64,000 bases of DNA from Pterois miles (GCA_947000775.1 CAMQGK010000567.1:1646501-1710500), one strand, 5' to 3'; counted from the first letter of the stretch, positions 34,036-47,239 are shown. Notes: generated by a model not told the origin, from the letters alone. Program-made: numbers and translations.

Positions 34036-34331
34036 GATAATCTATTTTTATTCCTTTCAACTGTTATTTATGCAGATTTGTGTTAGTTTATTGCAGCTCC
34101 CTCAAAACAAAACAAAGGATGTGACATGCCATATTATGCCTTTATGGTCTGAATCAGTAGAAGAATGTCTTTCAACTCAAGCTGTGTAAATAAACTGCAT
34201 GTGATTTTAATGTATAAAATAAGAATAGACTATATAATACAATAGTTACACCGGTGTCATGATCGTGTTTTAATCGATATGATCAGGCAGCTGTTGTGCG
34301 TAGACGACTCAATACAAGTTATCATCACTAG

Positions 34332-34505
34332 CCCCGCCCCTGGTTCTCTACCCTTTAGTCCAATTGGCTACAATTGTAGTCACCTGTATTTTCTATCCAA
34401 TGAGCACAGCCGATTTCCAGCTCATGGGCGTTTCCTTTTGCACTCCTGCTGCGCCGAAACCGGAAGCTAGCTTGCTGCAGCGGCTGTATCAGTGTCGACA
34501 CTGCG
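34332..34505 (+). promoter_or_regulatory. Candidate ilf3-type promoter and first exon, unit 1
   Basis: GC box CCCCGCCCC (34332-34340), CCAATTGG (34360-34367), CCAAT (34397-34401) and an ETS site CCGGAAG (34460-34466) precede a strong splice donor (CTGCG/GTGAGT, exon end 34505). This is a housekeeping-type promoter with a short noncoding first exon. A second noncoding exon may begin at 35589 after CTGTACAG. Because the next coding block on this strand is the ilf3-like ATG exon of the next unit, ilf3 origin is inferred. Confidence 0.6.
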
Positions 34506-34511
34506 GTGAGT

Positions 34512-35588
34512 GAGATATAAAAAACACATATTTTCTGCCCTTTATATAATTGGGATTAGTTTTAAAGTTGCCACTGAACGCAGAGATAGCTAGCAAAGCT
34601 TTTAAGCGTATTCTATAGTATCAAAGTTGATATTTGCTTCAGAATTGGATCCATTTAGCTTTGTCCGGCTAAGCTAATCTGCTAAGTGCTAACTGTGGCT
34701 GAGCAGTCAATGGGGTCTCGCGCTTGTCTCCTCGACCATTTTTCCTGTCTGATAGGACAGACCGATATCAACACACAGTTCCCCCTTAAGTCTTTGCACT
34801 TCTGTTAAGTTAACAGACGGACATGTTGACATGTAGCTGGTGTTTTTGTGTGTCGGTGAGGATGTCGGCACGGCGCGGCTTTAAACGGTGGGTGATGCGT
34901 GTTTGAGGGGGTTGTTAGCCTGTTAGCTAGCTGCCGTCGCCAGTCAGCCTCTGCGCTGAATGAAAATGGCGTCTGTGTTAAATTCCCCTGATGGAGCTAC
35001 GGGGTCTGGGTCCAAATACTGCTGGGCCACTTCTTCATAACTCCCTCTTCCACCTAAAATAATGTTTGTTCGTCAATGTAGGTTTAACAGGTGTGCTTGT
35101 AGGTGTTGTCGCCACGCGTCTGTTGACTGATGTGGAAAAACAGTGGCAGCATTTTATGCACGTTATAGGTTCACCTTATTTGCCATTATTGCAATTGGAA
35201 ACTACATCATCCGTTAAATTGTGTAAATTATCCTTAAACGTTTGAGCCAGCGCTTGTCAGCATTGTGTGGCACTATAAATGAATGAGATGTCCTGTCTGC
35301 CCACTTGACCCCACTATTTCACCCTGATCACATCAATTTATTGTTGTTACACAGCAGCTGTCACAAAAACAGTCAGGAGCTTGTGTTGATAGATAAGAGT
35401 GTGTAGTGTGTTTTACACTGGTTAGTCAGTGCTGTTGGCCGCTGTTAGGTACATAAATGACGGTAAATCAATTATGTGTTCGGTCCATCCCATCTAGAGT
35501 TTAGTTGGCTTTAGATTTTTCCACAGTGAGATTTGAATTTTGCTTTATTACTGTGTTAAAGCATGTGCATGTTTTTGCTCCTGTACAG
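34512..35588 (+). other. Presumed first intron of the ilf3-type transcript
   Basis: Lies between the GTGAGT donor and the CTGTACAG acceptor. No ORF or repeat is recognised. The same interval recurs in units 2-4. Confidence 0.45.
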
Positions 35589-35651
35589 ACGGACTGCGAC
35601 ATTGTCATCTGCTGCAGAGAAGACATTGAACACGGTCATTCACTGGATATA

Positions 35652-36689
35652 CAGTCGTGGTCAGAAGTTTACATACACTTGTAAAGAACATAATGTCATG
35701 GCTGTTTTGAATTTCCAGTTATTTCTACAACTCTGATTTTGTGAGTGATTATGAGTGACTACAGCTGGTGACTTCTCTGAGGCCATTTAAATATTGGATA
35801 CAAACGCTACAATGGGAAAGTCAAAGGGGCTCAGCACGGATCTGAAAAAGGGAATCATTGACTTGAAGATGTCAGGAAAGTCACTTGGAGCCATTTCAAA
35901 GCAGCTGCAGGTCCCAAGAACAACAGTGCAAACAATTGTTTGTAAGTATAAAGTGCATGGCACTGTTCTGTCACTGCCACGATCAGGAAGAAAATGCAAG
36001 CTATCACCTGCTGCTGAGAGAAAATTGGTCAGGAGGGTGTGGAGTCAACCGAGAACCACCAAAAAGCAGATCTGCCAGAAATTAGCAGCTGCTGGAACAC
36101 AGGTGTCAGAGTCCACAGTCAAGCGTGTTTTGCATCGCCATGGACTGAGAGGCTGCCGTGTAAGAAGGAAGACCTAGCTCCAAGAGAGGCACCTTCAGGC
36201 TCCACTGAAGTTTGCTGCTGATCACATGGACAAAGATAAGACCTTCTGGAGGAAAGTTCTGTGGTCAGACCAAACAGAAATCAAGCTGTTTGGCCACAAT
36301 GCCCAGCAATATGTTTGGAGGAGAAAAGGTGAGGCCTTTAACCCCAAGAACACCAAGCCAACAAATTGAACTGAACTGCACCAATTCTGTCAAGAGGAGT
36401 GGTTAAAGATTCAACCAGAAGCTTGTGGATGGCTACCAAAAGTCCTTAATTGAAGTGAAAATGGCCAAGGGACATGTAACCAAATATTAGCATTGCTGTT
36501 TGTATATTTTTGACCCAGCAGATTTGGTCACATTTTCAGTTGACCCATAATAAAGCCAGAAAACAGAAAGAAGTATCCGTTCCAGTCACTCTATCAGAGA
36601 AAAATCAGAGTTGTAGAAATCATTGGAAACTCAAGAGAGCCATGACATTATGATCTTTACAAGTGTATGTAAACTTTTGTCCACGACTG
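35652..36689 (+). mobile_element. Tc1-like element with internal deletion, unit 1
   Basis: Bounded by TA (35650-35651 and 36690-36691). The ends are inverted: CAGTCGTGGTCAGAAGTTTA on the left and TAAACTTTTGTCCACGACTG on the right. The transposase remnant (from about 35812, starting MGKSKGLSTDLKKGIIDLKM) keeps the paired DNA-binding domain to a TAG at 36175. It then keeps a short piece of the catalytic region (TFWRKVLWSDQTEIKLFGHN) and has lost most of the DDE domain. It is a different family from the element at 13255-14787. It may interrupt a 5' UTR exon. Confidence 0.9.
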
Positions 36690-36691
36690 TA

Positions 36692-37714
36692 GGAGTCACC
36701 ACGTTCTCTAGAACAGCAATGGTAATATCTTCACTTCAGTCTTTTTTTTTTTTTTTTTTTAATTTCAATCCAAGCATCTCAGTATCATGTTTGACAACAG
36801 GTCGGCAGCCGCTAAAACACAGGACACGTTTTTGTGTAATATCTCTGTTAACGGGACAAAGAAATGTGTCCTAATTAATCTAATTAAAGTCACAGGACTC
36901 TGGTGCTGGTGTTCACCTCCTACCTCTGAATTAGCTTTGGCTGTCTGTATATACACTGGGTTTGTGTAATCACTGGTGTTACAAGCTTGGCTTAGCCGTG
37001 TGACCTTGTTACTTTAATTAATCAGAGACAAGAGACTGACAGAGAAAGTAGGTCCTTTTTAATCTTGATAAATACTTTTTGCAAGTTGAACACAAAGCCT
37101 GTCCCAGAAAGCAGGATTATGATCTGCCTCAAGTTTCTCACCAAAAAAATCAATTTTACCAGATTGAACACATCATAATGTCAGTAAGTGCAACAGTATT
37201 CTATATGTTAGCTGTTATTTATCCAAGCAGGACTGTGCTGCCAACCGGCTGCTAACAGCTAAGGTTACTCACTCTCCTGCCGGTTTCAACGCGGATTTGT
37301 TTGACCATGTGGCATTATCTGGGAAGTTTTCTCTGAGCCCCAGGATGGCGCTGGTCTCGAGCCCTGATCCCTGGTATCTGCAGTACCGTTGAAAAATGAG
37401 CAGCGCCACATTTTTGACTTGGCACCAGAGTATCAGGCCCCTAACTCTGTAATCCAGGTCTCCGTTGTATGTAAATAGTAATAAGCTGTTGTTTTCATTC
37501 TCACAGCACAGTGAGATGTCCATACATTAGCAGAAATAGATGTCAAGGTTTTGCTGAACAAAACATGAGTTCACAGCCCTCCTAGATGCTTCCAGAGCAT
37601 GATGTCATAATTTAGGGTTATTTTATAATCTGTTTATTCATTCATTGTTTGTCACAGCTTGAACCTCTCTGTTGTTTCTTATTTATTAATTATCATGTGT
37701 CTTCTTACCACTAG
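36692..37714 (+). other. Junction spacer between Tc1 and the ilf3-like exon
   Basis: Would be intron of a transcript running from the unit 1 promoter into unit 2. A poly-T run lies near 36741. No gene is recognised. It recurs in units 3 and 4, and in longer form in unit 1 (27432-28571). Confidence 0.4.
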
Positions 37715-38096
37715 CCTCCTGCAATGCGCCACCGCTCCATGTGCGTCTTCATGAACGACGACCGCCACGTTATGGCCAAACACTCTGTCATCTACCCAAC
37801 AACCCAACTCAGGAGCAGCTGGAAAGCGACCTCCAAGTCTGACTCTGAGCGGGCGCGGACACTGATAAGGAAAGGTGAGGAGGTGTCAGCAACGTCATTC
37901 CTCATGTTCAGTTGGTAGAAAGTGGGCCAATTAGTAAGAAATATTGTATCTGCTGTGTGTTTTTGGTAGTGAGCGCAGAGATCAGGCCACCCGCTCTCTG
38001 CGTGGCGTAATGAGGGTGGGCCTTGTTGCCAAGGGCCTGCTACTGAGCGGGGACCTGGACCTGGAGCTGGTGCTCCTTTGCAAGGAAAAGCCTACA
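37715..38096 (+). pseudogene. ilf3-like 5' coding fragment, unit 2
   Basis: Same two blocks as in unit 1. Differences include RSSWKA for RRSWKA, LLSGD for LLNGD and CKEK for CNEK. The promoter and first UTR exon of the preceding unit (about 34.3-35.65 kb) lie upstream on the same strand, so this copy could be transcribed. Confidence 0.85.
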
Positions 38097-38107
38097 GTCA
38101 CTGTGGA

Positions 38108-38426
38108 CCCTCACGATGGCATAACGCGTTGACCCTGGGGTCACACCTCTGGCAGGCTGAAAAAAGCCAGTTGTGTCAGCGTTGGTGGGAAACCACACTT
38201 TGCCATTTCTCCCAGTCCACCCGGATCCAGGATCCTCTGCGTCCTCCTCGCCTTCAGCTGAAGAGGATGATGAGAGCGCCACAACAAAATCAGGATCTGA
38301 CTCTCCTGTGAGGATGGTGTCAGATGGAGGGGATGATGTGGAAGAGTCAGGCTCCGTAATCACTTTTAGAGCTTCCAGAGTGGAGAAATGCCTCTTCGTG
38401 TTGCTTCCTGCTCTTCTCACCATCAA
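38108..38426 (-). pseudogene. piggyBac-like fragment, unit 2
   Basis: Same 3'-truncated transposase N-terminus and same junction to the ilf3-like exon as in unit 1. Open throughout. Confidence 0.7.
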
Positions 38427-39817
38427 AAGACCATCAGGACAGCATGTGTATGAATTATAAATACACTAATACTTTGTTTACTCCATATAGACTCTCTGTA
38501 GTTCTGTGAGTTGGGGGGCATGTTTTGATTTTCTGCGACCTGTTGAACTCGGTGAACTCTGTGACTCAGGTCATGGTCACACACACACTAATATGCTGAT
38601 AAATGCCGTATAACTCCATATATAAAAGCCTGAATCTAAGCTTTCCATGTACAGATGTACTGTGTAGTGGCTAAATGATGCAACCTGGTCATCAACAGTA
38701 AAAAGCACACATTTTACTTCTGTTCACCAGGGGGCGCCATCAACACTGCAGAATGCACAATTATATAGTGTCATGGCTGTGCAATCAAAAAATGTGGTTA
38801 TAATGGCAGTCAATGGGGCAAAAACAGCCACCACCATCATGTGAGAGCAAAAATTAAAATCTGATGCTGCACAAAAACTAATAATTCATCCAAGTCAATG
38901 TTGTTACTAATCTTTGACACATCCAAGACTGTGATAAAGGTTAAAAATAATAGTTTTCAGTGCATAAGGGTTAAACTCTGAAACTATTAAGGGTTCAAAT
39001 AATCTGGTTGTGATATGTTTCTAAGAGTTTTCAGTGCATAAGGGTTAAAAACACACAGAACTGACAGAAAAAAAGTTCATTTGTAGTTATAAACATATTT
39101 AGGATGTTTTTTTACTCACTTTTGGTCTTCAGAGCTAGTTATTAAATAAATTATTACTAAAACTAATGATAAACACAGAGGAAATTTTGTATATTGTTTT
39201 ACGATGCGGCCCGGGATGAAACTGACTTTGCCGCCCCTGCTCCAGACCAAAAACGGCTCTATTTGGACCAACATATAAAACCAGTTGAGCCAACTTACTG
39301 TATATTTTCAGGCGATAGGGAGCAAATGAGAACTATACATCACACAAAACATTTCATATTACACATGAAAAGAGCACAAGTAATTAGAAGTTTTAAGGGT
39401 TTTATTTATTTTTTTTAAAGATAAAAATATTTAAGATTTTTTAAAGATAAAACTAAGATATAAACAGTGTTTGAGCTAAAGTCTGAATTTTCTCATTCAC
39501 GCAGGTCATATTCATTCTGGCATTCTGGATTCAATTGCTGCCAGAAAGTATATGAGCCTGTGCATTTGCCCTGGGTGGGATTAGTGGGGTAATAGTGGGA
39601 ATCAGGTTGTCTCAGTCTTCTTCAGCGGCGCCATCCTATCACTTGAGAAAGACAGTTGCTTAACAACATAAAAAGAAGCACAAATCAACAGGTAAGTCAC
39701 ATTTCAAAACAGTTGAGACAGTAAAAATGTCAAGCAAGGTGAAGCACTAAAACACAGTAAAAACAAGTAGAATAATGTGAAGATTCACCTGAAGGCAGTG
39801 AGACCTGGTCTGTGGTC

Positions 39818-40826
39818 TTAAGAGCGTTTCCGAGCAGCTATGACCCTCTTTGCCTCAGCTCTCTCGTTGAGCTCACACTTCTGCTGGAAGGCAGCATCCT
39901 CCCTCTGAAATAATCAATACATGATATTGCCTTTATTTATACTGTATGGCACTTTTCAAAAGCAAATTTCAGAGTGTTTCACAAATAGAAAGCAGCACAA
40001 ATTAACAGGTATAGTAAAATATAAAAACAGAGCTGATGCAGTAAAAATGTCAAGCAAGGTGAAGAAGTGAAACAGTAAAAACTAGTAGAAGAAGAGCAAT
40101 AATTACCTGAAGGCGATTCGACTTGGCCTGAAATGCAGACTCTCTCAAAGCAATGGAGAACTTCCTAGCGGCTGCTTTCTGCTCCTCCAGGTGGATCTGG
40201 TGGGTCCTGGTCCGTTGCTGCAGGAGGTCCTTCATCTGGATCAGCTGTCCCTGAAGTTTTTTATTTTGAGCCCTCTCGGTCTGGAGACACCTCTCCAAGT
40301 CCAGGTCCTTGTTGGTCTCAGTCACAGCGGGCATCTCTGAGGCAGCGCGGAGCTGGGCTATCTTTCCCTCCGTTTCCTTTTGAAGGGTCTGATAGTCCAG
40401 CTTCGCCCTCGCCAGCAAGTCGTCCTGAGTCCTGATCTTGTCAGTCTGTCGCTTCAGGTCCCTCTCAGCGTCGCTCAGCATGGCTCTGACCGTGTCCAGC
40501 TCCCATTTCAGGCTGTTATCCTGAACTGGAGGCTGGTCCGGTTTAGTCAGAGCCTGCTGAAGCTGCGCTTTGAGGTCCTGAATCTCCCTCTGCAGCAGGG
40601 TCTTCTCTCGCTCCCAGACGACATCTTTGTGGTCAATAAACCAATCAAAGTAATTGCCAAGCGAATCCTCATCGACATCGAGGAAGATCCTCCCGGGGGT
40701 GGTACCCCGGGTGATCTTCGCCTCACTGTCCATCAGATTCACCTGGCATTGTCGTTCAAGGGAGGTGAGGTAGAAATCCCTAACCACAAACTCCTTGTCC
40801 TCAAAGTCAATGTACTCCGCCATCAT
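39818..40826 (-). CDS. Unknown coiled-coil protein, two exons, unit 2
   Basis: Exons 40826-40107 and 39904-39818, with the same splice sites as unit 1. The exon 1 protein is identical to unit 1, with one silent Val change (GTC for GTG, at 40617). In exon 2 the codon CGT is TGT (Arg to Cys, about residue 250), a change not seen in the other three units. All else is as in unit 1. Confidence 0.75.
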
Positions 40827-41580
40827 CAATAAGTGTGTTACTCACCAAATCCAAACTCACCAAATCCTGTCTCGCCAAATCCAAACTCACCAAATCCCGT
40901 CTCGCCAAGTCGCCGTCCAACTACTGACTGATCCGAATGAGGCTTCTGTGCGTTTATGTAGGTTGCCAGCGTTTTTCAAACTTTGTTTATGTTCAGTTCT
41001 ACAGGTTTAAATAACTACAGTGTCCCTAAACTACGTGTCCCACAATGCATTTCGATTTTGTGACATGCGCAGTGAAGCGTCGCAACATCAGCGGTTCCCA
41101 GCAGCGGTACGGTGCTGCTACCTGAGCGGACTGATAGGTTTAGCATCTTTGGAGGCTTTAGGATCTCCACCAAATTTAAAATAAAGCTCTGTGGGTTTGA
41201 ACAACGTCAGGCTTCACTGTCTGGCTTTGCAATGAATGATGAGTGAGGTTTAAGGGGTTAAACAGTGTTTCAACAAGATGCTAGTAAGAGTTTATTAGAT
41301 GATACAAGAAGAGTCTAAACTTGTTTCACGTTTCTTTTTTTAAGGTCTTTGGACTGATGTCAGCCATACAGTCCTATCGTGGCTTCCTGGGCAGTGTCAG
41401 AGACACTTATAGGGGTCTGATGATGACGGGTGTCAGGATGGCGACCTGCAACCAGGTCCTGGACCCGTCCCGCCGTCCTCAGGAAAATCTACCGCATCAC
41501 CAAAAGACAGGCCAGCTTCAAGGGGAGCTGCGATGTCAAGTCCTCTCACAACTCTGAGAAAACCAGTGTTATTAATAAGA

Positions 41581-43179
41581 TTTAAGATAAGATAAGATAT
41601 TCCTTTATTGGTCCCACAGTGGAGAAATTCACACGTTACAGCAGCAAAGTGGATAGTGCAAAAACAAGAAGGATAGATTTTAAAAACAGTATTAATAAAA
41701 TAAAATAAAATAATATATAAATAATAGAAAGTAAAGCCAGAAATATGTCCAGCATATCAATAAATAAATAATTGTCCAGTTCCTATAATTTGAGCAGACG
41801 ATATAATTGTACATATGAGTCCTTATTGCACATTATGTCCGGTGAGTTTGTTGTGAATGTGACTGTGTATGTGGTTTACTGGGAGCAGTGCTGGTTGTGG
41901 AGTCTAACAGCTGCAGGCAGGAAGGACCTTCTGTAACGCTCCTTCGTACACTTAGGGTGTAGCAGCCTGTCACTGAAGGAGCTCTCCAGAGCTCTGATGG
42001 TGTCTCTCATGGGGTGGGAGTCCTTCTCCATCATGGATGACAGCTTAGCCATCGTCCTCCTCTCTCCCACCACCTGCACTGAGTCCAGAGAGCATCCCAG
42101 GACAGAGCTGGCCCTTTTGATAATCTTATCCAGCCTCTTCCTGTCTGCAGCTGTGATGCTGCTGCCCCAGCAAACCACTCCATAAAATATGGCTGATGCC
42201 ACGACGGTGTCATAAATGTTTTCAGTAGTGTCCCCTGCACTCCAAAAGACCTCAGTCTCCTGAGCAGGTACAGTCTGCTCTGGCCTTTTTTATGGAGTGC
42301 AGAGGAATTTGTTGTCCACTCCAGTGCATTGTTCAGGTGAACACCCAGGTATTTATAAGATGTCACCATCTCAATGTCTGATCCCTGGATGTTCACCGGT
42401 GTTGGAGGGTGATGAGTTTGCCTGCGGAAATCCACCACCAGCTCTTTAGAGTACGATGTGCTAACTTTTTCATTATGGGCAATCTCTTCAGTTCTGCTTT
42501 TACAACAAGAGATAATTCTCACACATTCGGCAATGGGACCATAGTTATTTGGTGAGAGAAAAACAGTGACAATCGTTGTCGTCTGCGTCCACATGGTAAT
42601 TAGGGTTGATGTTTTGAAAAATGTGGCTTAATGACAGCCAGCCATGGTGAATTTGGTGCCCCTGGCGAGATTTTATCTGGTGCCCTTTGCATTGCAGCCA
42701 GTTCCACCAATCATTATGTTCATTCACTCACAAGGAAACGACATAGTTTTATGTCTTTGAGATTAAGCTATGCAGATCAAACTTAAAAGAGAAATTGAGT
42801 TCACTTCGATGGTCTTTCCAACTGCAGGCAACCCAGAAAATAGGGCATATTTAATAGGCTAGTTATGATGTTGTATTTTTACAACTAGCAATCCCCTATG
42901 CCGCCTTTGCTGCCTAAGTGTTAGGTTGGCTCTGCCTAATGAAAGAAAGGAGGCAAGTATTGACCTTTGTGGAACTCCACAGGTCATGATAACCTGCTTG
43001 GGAGTAAGATTACCAACACTTGCCGCCTTGCAAGTAAGACCTGAACCGGTAGATGGGAATGATGGGCAGGATTCACATGTAACATGATATGAAAACTCAC
43101 AATGTGTTTGGTGATCACCAAATAAATTGCCCCAGGATGACCTGCATTTACATACAAACATGACTGATACATTTCACTA
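41581..43179 (-). mobile_element. Composite LINE remnant, unit 2
   Basis: Same composite as unit 1 at a 9144-nt offset. The last residues read LHNQHCSQ instead of LHSQHCSQ. Confidence 0.8.
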
Positions 43180-43475
43180 GATAATCTATTTTTATTCCTT
43201 TCAACTGTTATTTATGCAGATTTGTGTTAGTTTATTGCAGCTCCCTCAAAACAAAACAAAGGATGTGACATGCCATATTATGCCTTTATGGTCTGAATCA
43301 GTAGAAGAATGTCTTTCAACTCAAGCTGTGTAAATAAACTGCATGTGATTTTAATGTATAAAATAAGAATAGACTATATAATACAATAGTTACACCGGTG
43401 TCATGATCGTGTTTTAATCGATATGATCAGGCAGCTGTTGTGCGTAGACGACTCAATACAAGTTATCATCACTAG

Positions 43476-43649
43476 CCCCGCCCCTGGTTCTCTACCCTTT
43501 AGTCCAATTGGCTACAATTGTAGTCACCTGTATTTTCTATCCAATGAGCACAGCCGATTTCCAGCTCATGGGCGTTTCCTTTTGCACTCCTGCTGCGCCG
43601 AAACCGGAAGCTAGCTTGCTGCAGCGGCTGTATCAGTGTCGACACTGCG
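43476..43649 (+). promoter_or_regulatory. Candidate ilf3-type promoter and first exon, unit 2
   Basis: Same GC, CCAAT and ETS sites and the same donor position. The donor reads GTGAGTAAG instead of the unit 1 GTGAGTGAG. Confidence 0.6.
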
Positions 43650-44795
43650 GTGAGTAAGATATAAAAAACACATATTTTCTGCCCTTTATATAATTGGGAT
43701 TAGTTTTAAAGTTGCCACTGAACGCAGAGATAGCTAGCAAAGCTTTTAAGCGTATTCTATAGTATCAAAGTTGATATTTGCTTCAGAATTGGATCCATTT
43801 GGCTTTGTCCGGCTAAGCTAATCTGCTAAGTGCTAACTGTGGCTGAGCAGTCAATGGGGTCTCGCGCTTGTCTCCTCGACCATTTTTCCTGTCTGATAGG
43901 ACAGACCGATATCAACACACAGTTCCCCCTTAAGTCTTTGCACTTCTGTTAAGTTAACAGACGGACATGTTGACATGTAGCTGGTGTTTTTGTGTGTCGG
44001 TGAGGATGTCGGCACGGCGCGGCTTTAAACGGTGGGTGATGCGTGTTTGAGGGGGTTGTTAGCCTGTTAGCTAGCTGCCGTCGCCAGTCAGCCTCTGCGC
44101 TGAATGAAAATGGCGTCTGTGTTAAATTCCCCTGATGGAGCTACGGGGTCTGGGTCCAAATACTGCTGGGCCACTTCTTCATAACTCCCTCTTCCACCTA
44201 AAATAATGTTTGTTCGTCAATGTAGGTTTAACAGGTGTGCTTGTAGGTGTTGTCGCCACGCGTCTGTTGACTGATGTGGAAAAACAGTGGCAGCATTTTA
44301 TGCACGTTATAGGTTCACCTTATTTGCCATTATTGCAATTGGAAACTACATCATCCGTTAAATTGTGTAAATTATCCTTAAACGTTTGAGCCAGCGCTTG
44401 TCAGCATTGTGTGGCACTATAAATGAATGAGATGTCCTGTCTGCCCACTTGACCCCACTATTTCACCCTGATCACATCAATTTATTGTTGTTACACAGCA
44501 GCTGTCACAAAAACAGTCAGGAGCTTGTGTTGATAGATAAGAGTGTGTAGTGTGTTTTACCCTGGTTAGTCAGTGCTGTTGGCCGCTGTTAGGTACATAA
44601 ATGACGGTAAATCAATTATGTGTTCGGTCCATCCCATCTAGAGTTTAGTTGGCTTTAGATTTTTCCACAGTGAGATTTGAATTTTGCTTTATTACTGTGT
44701 TAAAGCATGTGCATGTTTTTGCTCCTGTACAGACGGACTGCGACATTGTCATCTGCTGCAGAGAAGACATTGAACACGGTCATTCACTGGATATA

Positions 44796-45833
44796 CAGTC
44801 GTGGTCAGAAGTTTACATACACTTGTAAAGAACATAATGTCATGGCTGTTTTGAATTTCCAGTTATTTCTACAACTCTGATTTTGTGAGTGATTATGAGT
44901 GACTACAGCTGGTGACTTCTCTGAGGCCATTTAAATATTGGATACAAACGCTACAATGGGAAAGTCAAAGGGGCTCAGCACGGATCTGAAAAAGGGAATC
45001 ATTGACTTGAAGATGTCAGGAAAGTCACTTGGAGCCATTTCAAAGCAGCTGCAGGTCCCAAGAACAACAGTGCAAACAATTGTTTGTAAGTATAAAGTGC
45101 ATGGCACTGTTCTGTCACTGCCACGATCAGGAAGAAAATGCAAGCTATCACCTGCTGCTGAGAGAAAATTGGTCAGGAGGGTGTGGAGTCAACCGAGAAC
45201 CACCAAAAAGCAGATCTGCCAGAAATTAGCAGCTGCTGGAACACAGGTGTCAGAGTCCACAGTCAAGCGTGTTTTGCATCGCCATGGACTGAGAGGCTGC
45301 CGTGTAAGAAGGAAGACCTAGCTCCAAGAGAGGCACCTTCAGGCTCCACTGAAGTTTGCTGCTGATCACATGGACAAAGATAAGACCTTCTGGAGGAAAG
45401 TTCTGTGGTCAGACCAAACAGAAATCAAGCTGTTTGGCCACAATGCCCAGCAATATGTTTGGAGGAGAAAAGGTGAGGCCTTTAACCCCAAGAACACCAA
45501 GCCAACAAATTGAACTGAACTGCACCAATTCTGTCAAGAGGAGTGGTTAAAGATTCAACCAGAAGCTTGTGGATGGCTACCAAAAGTCCTTAATTGAAGT
45601 GAAAATGGCCAAGGGACATGTAACCAAATATTAGCATTGCTGTTTGTATATTTTTGACCCAGCAGATTTGGTCACATTTTCAGTTGACCCATAATAAAGC
45701 CAGAAAACAGAAAGAAGTATCCGTTCCAGTCACTCTATCAGAGAAAAATCAGAGTTGTAGAAATCATTGGAAACTCAAGAGAGCCATGACATTATGATCT
45801 TTACAAGTGTATGTAAACTTTTGTCCACGACTG
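44796..45833 (+). mobile_element. Tc1-like element with internal deletion, unit 2
   Basis: Same insertion point, TA flanks and internal deletion as unit 1 (1038 bp). Confidence 0.9.
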
Positions 45834-46857
45834 TAGGAGTCACCACGTTCTCTAGAACAGCAATGGTAATATCTTCACTTCAGTCTTTTTTTTTTTTTTT
45901 TTTAATTTCAATCCAAGCATCTCAGTATCATGTTTGACAACAGGTCGGCAGCCGCTAAAACACAGGACACGTTTTTGTGTAATATCTCTGTTAACGGGAC
46001 AAAGAAATGTGTCCTAATTAATCTAATTAAAGTCACAGGACTCTGGTGCTGGTGTTCACCTCCTACCTCTGAATTAGCTTTGGCTGTCTGTATATACACT
46101 GGGTTTGTGTAATCACTGGTGTTACAAGCTTGGCTTAGCCGTGTGACCTTGTTACTTTAATTAATCAGAGACAAGAGACTGACAGAGAAAGTAGGTCCTT
46201 TTTAATCTTGATAAATACTTTTTGCAAGTTGAACACAAAGCCTGTCCCAGAAAGCAGGATTATGATCTGCCTCAAGTTTCTCACCAAAAAAATCAATTTT
46301 ACCAGATTGAACACATCATAATGTCAGTAAGTGCAACAGTATTCTATATGTTAGCTGTTATTTATCCAAGCAGGACTGTGCTGCCAACCGGCTGCTAACA
46401 GCTAAGGTTACTCACTCTCCTGCCGGTTTCAACGCGGATTTGTTTGACCATGTGGCATTATCTGGGAAGTTTTCTCTGAGCCCCAGGATGGCGCTGGTCT
46501 CGAGCCCTGATCCCTGGTATCTGCAGTACCGTTGAAAAATGAGCAGCGCCACATTTTTGACTTGGCACCAGAGTATCAGGCCCCTAACTCTGTAATCCAG
46601 GTCTCCGTTGTATGTAAATAGTAATAAGCTGTTGTTTTCATTCTCACAGCACAGTGAGATGTCCATACATTAGCAGAAATAGATGTCAAGGTTTTGCTGA
46701 ACAAAACATGAGTTCACAGCCCTCCTAGATGCTTCCAGAGCATGATGTCATAATTTAGGGTTATTTTATAATCTGTTTATTCATTCATTGTTTGTCACAG
46801 CTTGAACCTCTCTGTTGTTTCTTATTTATTAATTATCATGTGTCTTCTTACCACTAG

Positions 46858-47239
46858 CCTCCTGCAATGCGCCACCGCTCCATGTGCGTCTTCATGAACG
46901 ACGACCGCCACGTTATGGCCAAACACTCTGTCATCTACCCAACAACCCAACTCAGGAGCAGCTGGAAAGCGACCTCCAAGTCTGACTCTGAGCGGGCGCG
47001 GACACTGATAAGGAAAGGTGAGGAGGTGTCAGCAACGTCATTCCTCATGTTCAGTTGGTAGAAAGTGGGCCAATTAGTAAGAAATATTGTATCTGCTGTG
47101 TGTTTTTGGTAGTGAGCGCAGAGATCAGGCCACCCGCTCTCTGCGTGGCGTAATGAGGGTGGGCCTTGTTGCCAAGGGCCTGCTACTGAACGGGGACCTG
47201 GACCTGGAGCTGGTGCTCCTTTGCAACGAAAAGCCTACA
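46858..47239 (+). pseudogene. ilf3-like 5' coding fragment, unit 3
   Basis: Same structure. It has LLNGD and CNEK as in unit 1. The unit 2 promoter (about 43.5 kb) lies upstream on the same strand. Confidence 0.85.

Larger units (their letters stand above)
27414..36672. repeat. Tandem unit 1 (9259 bp)
   Basis: The unit phase is defined arbitrarily at ACTTTTGTCCACGACTGTAG, the right end of the Tc1 element. Unit 1 is the least derived. It keeps about 60 nt near 27654-27715 and a G-rich insert near 28262-28315 that units 2-4 lack. Its left neighbour lost the promoter-Tc1 part, leaving only the last 17 nt of the Tc1 end (27414-27430). It holds one full set of the array genes. Confidence 0.95.
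36673..45816. repeat. Tandem unit 2 (9144 bp)
   Basis: Direct continuation of unit 1 in the same orientation. Most of it matches unit 1 base for base at an offset of 9143-9144. It carries the shared small deletions near 36915 and 37430 that also mark units 3 and 4. Confidence 0.97.
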
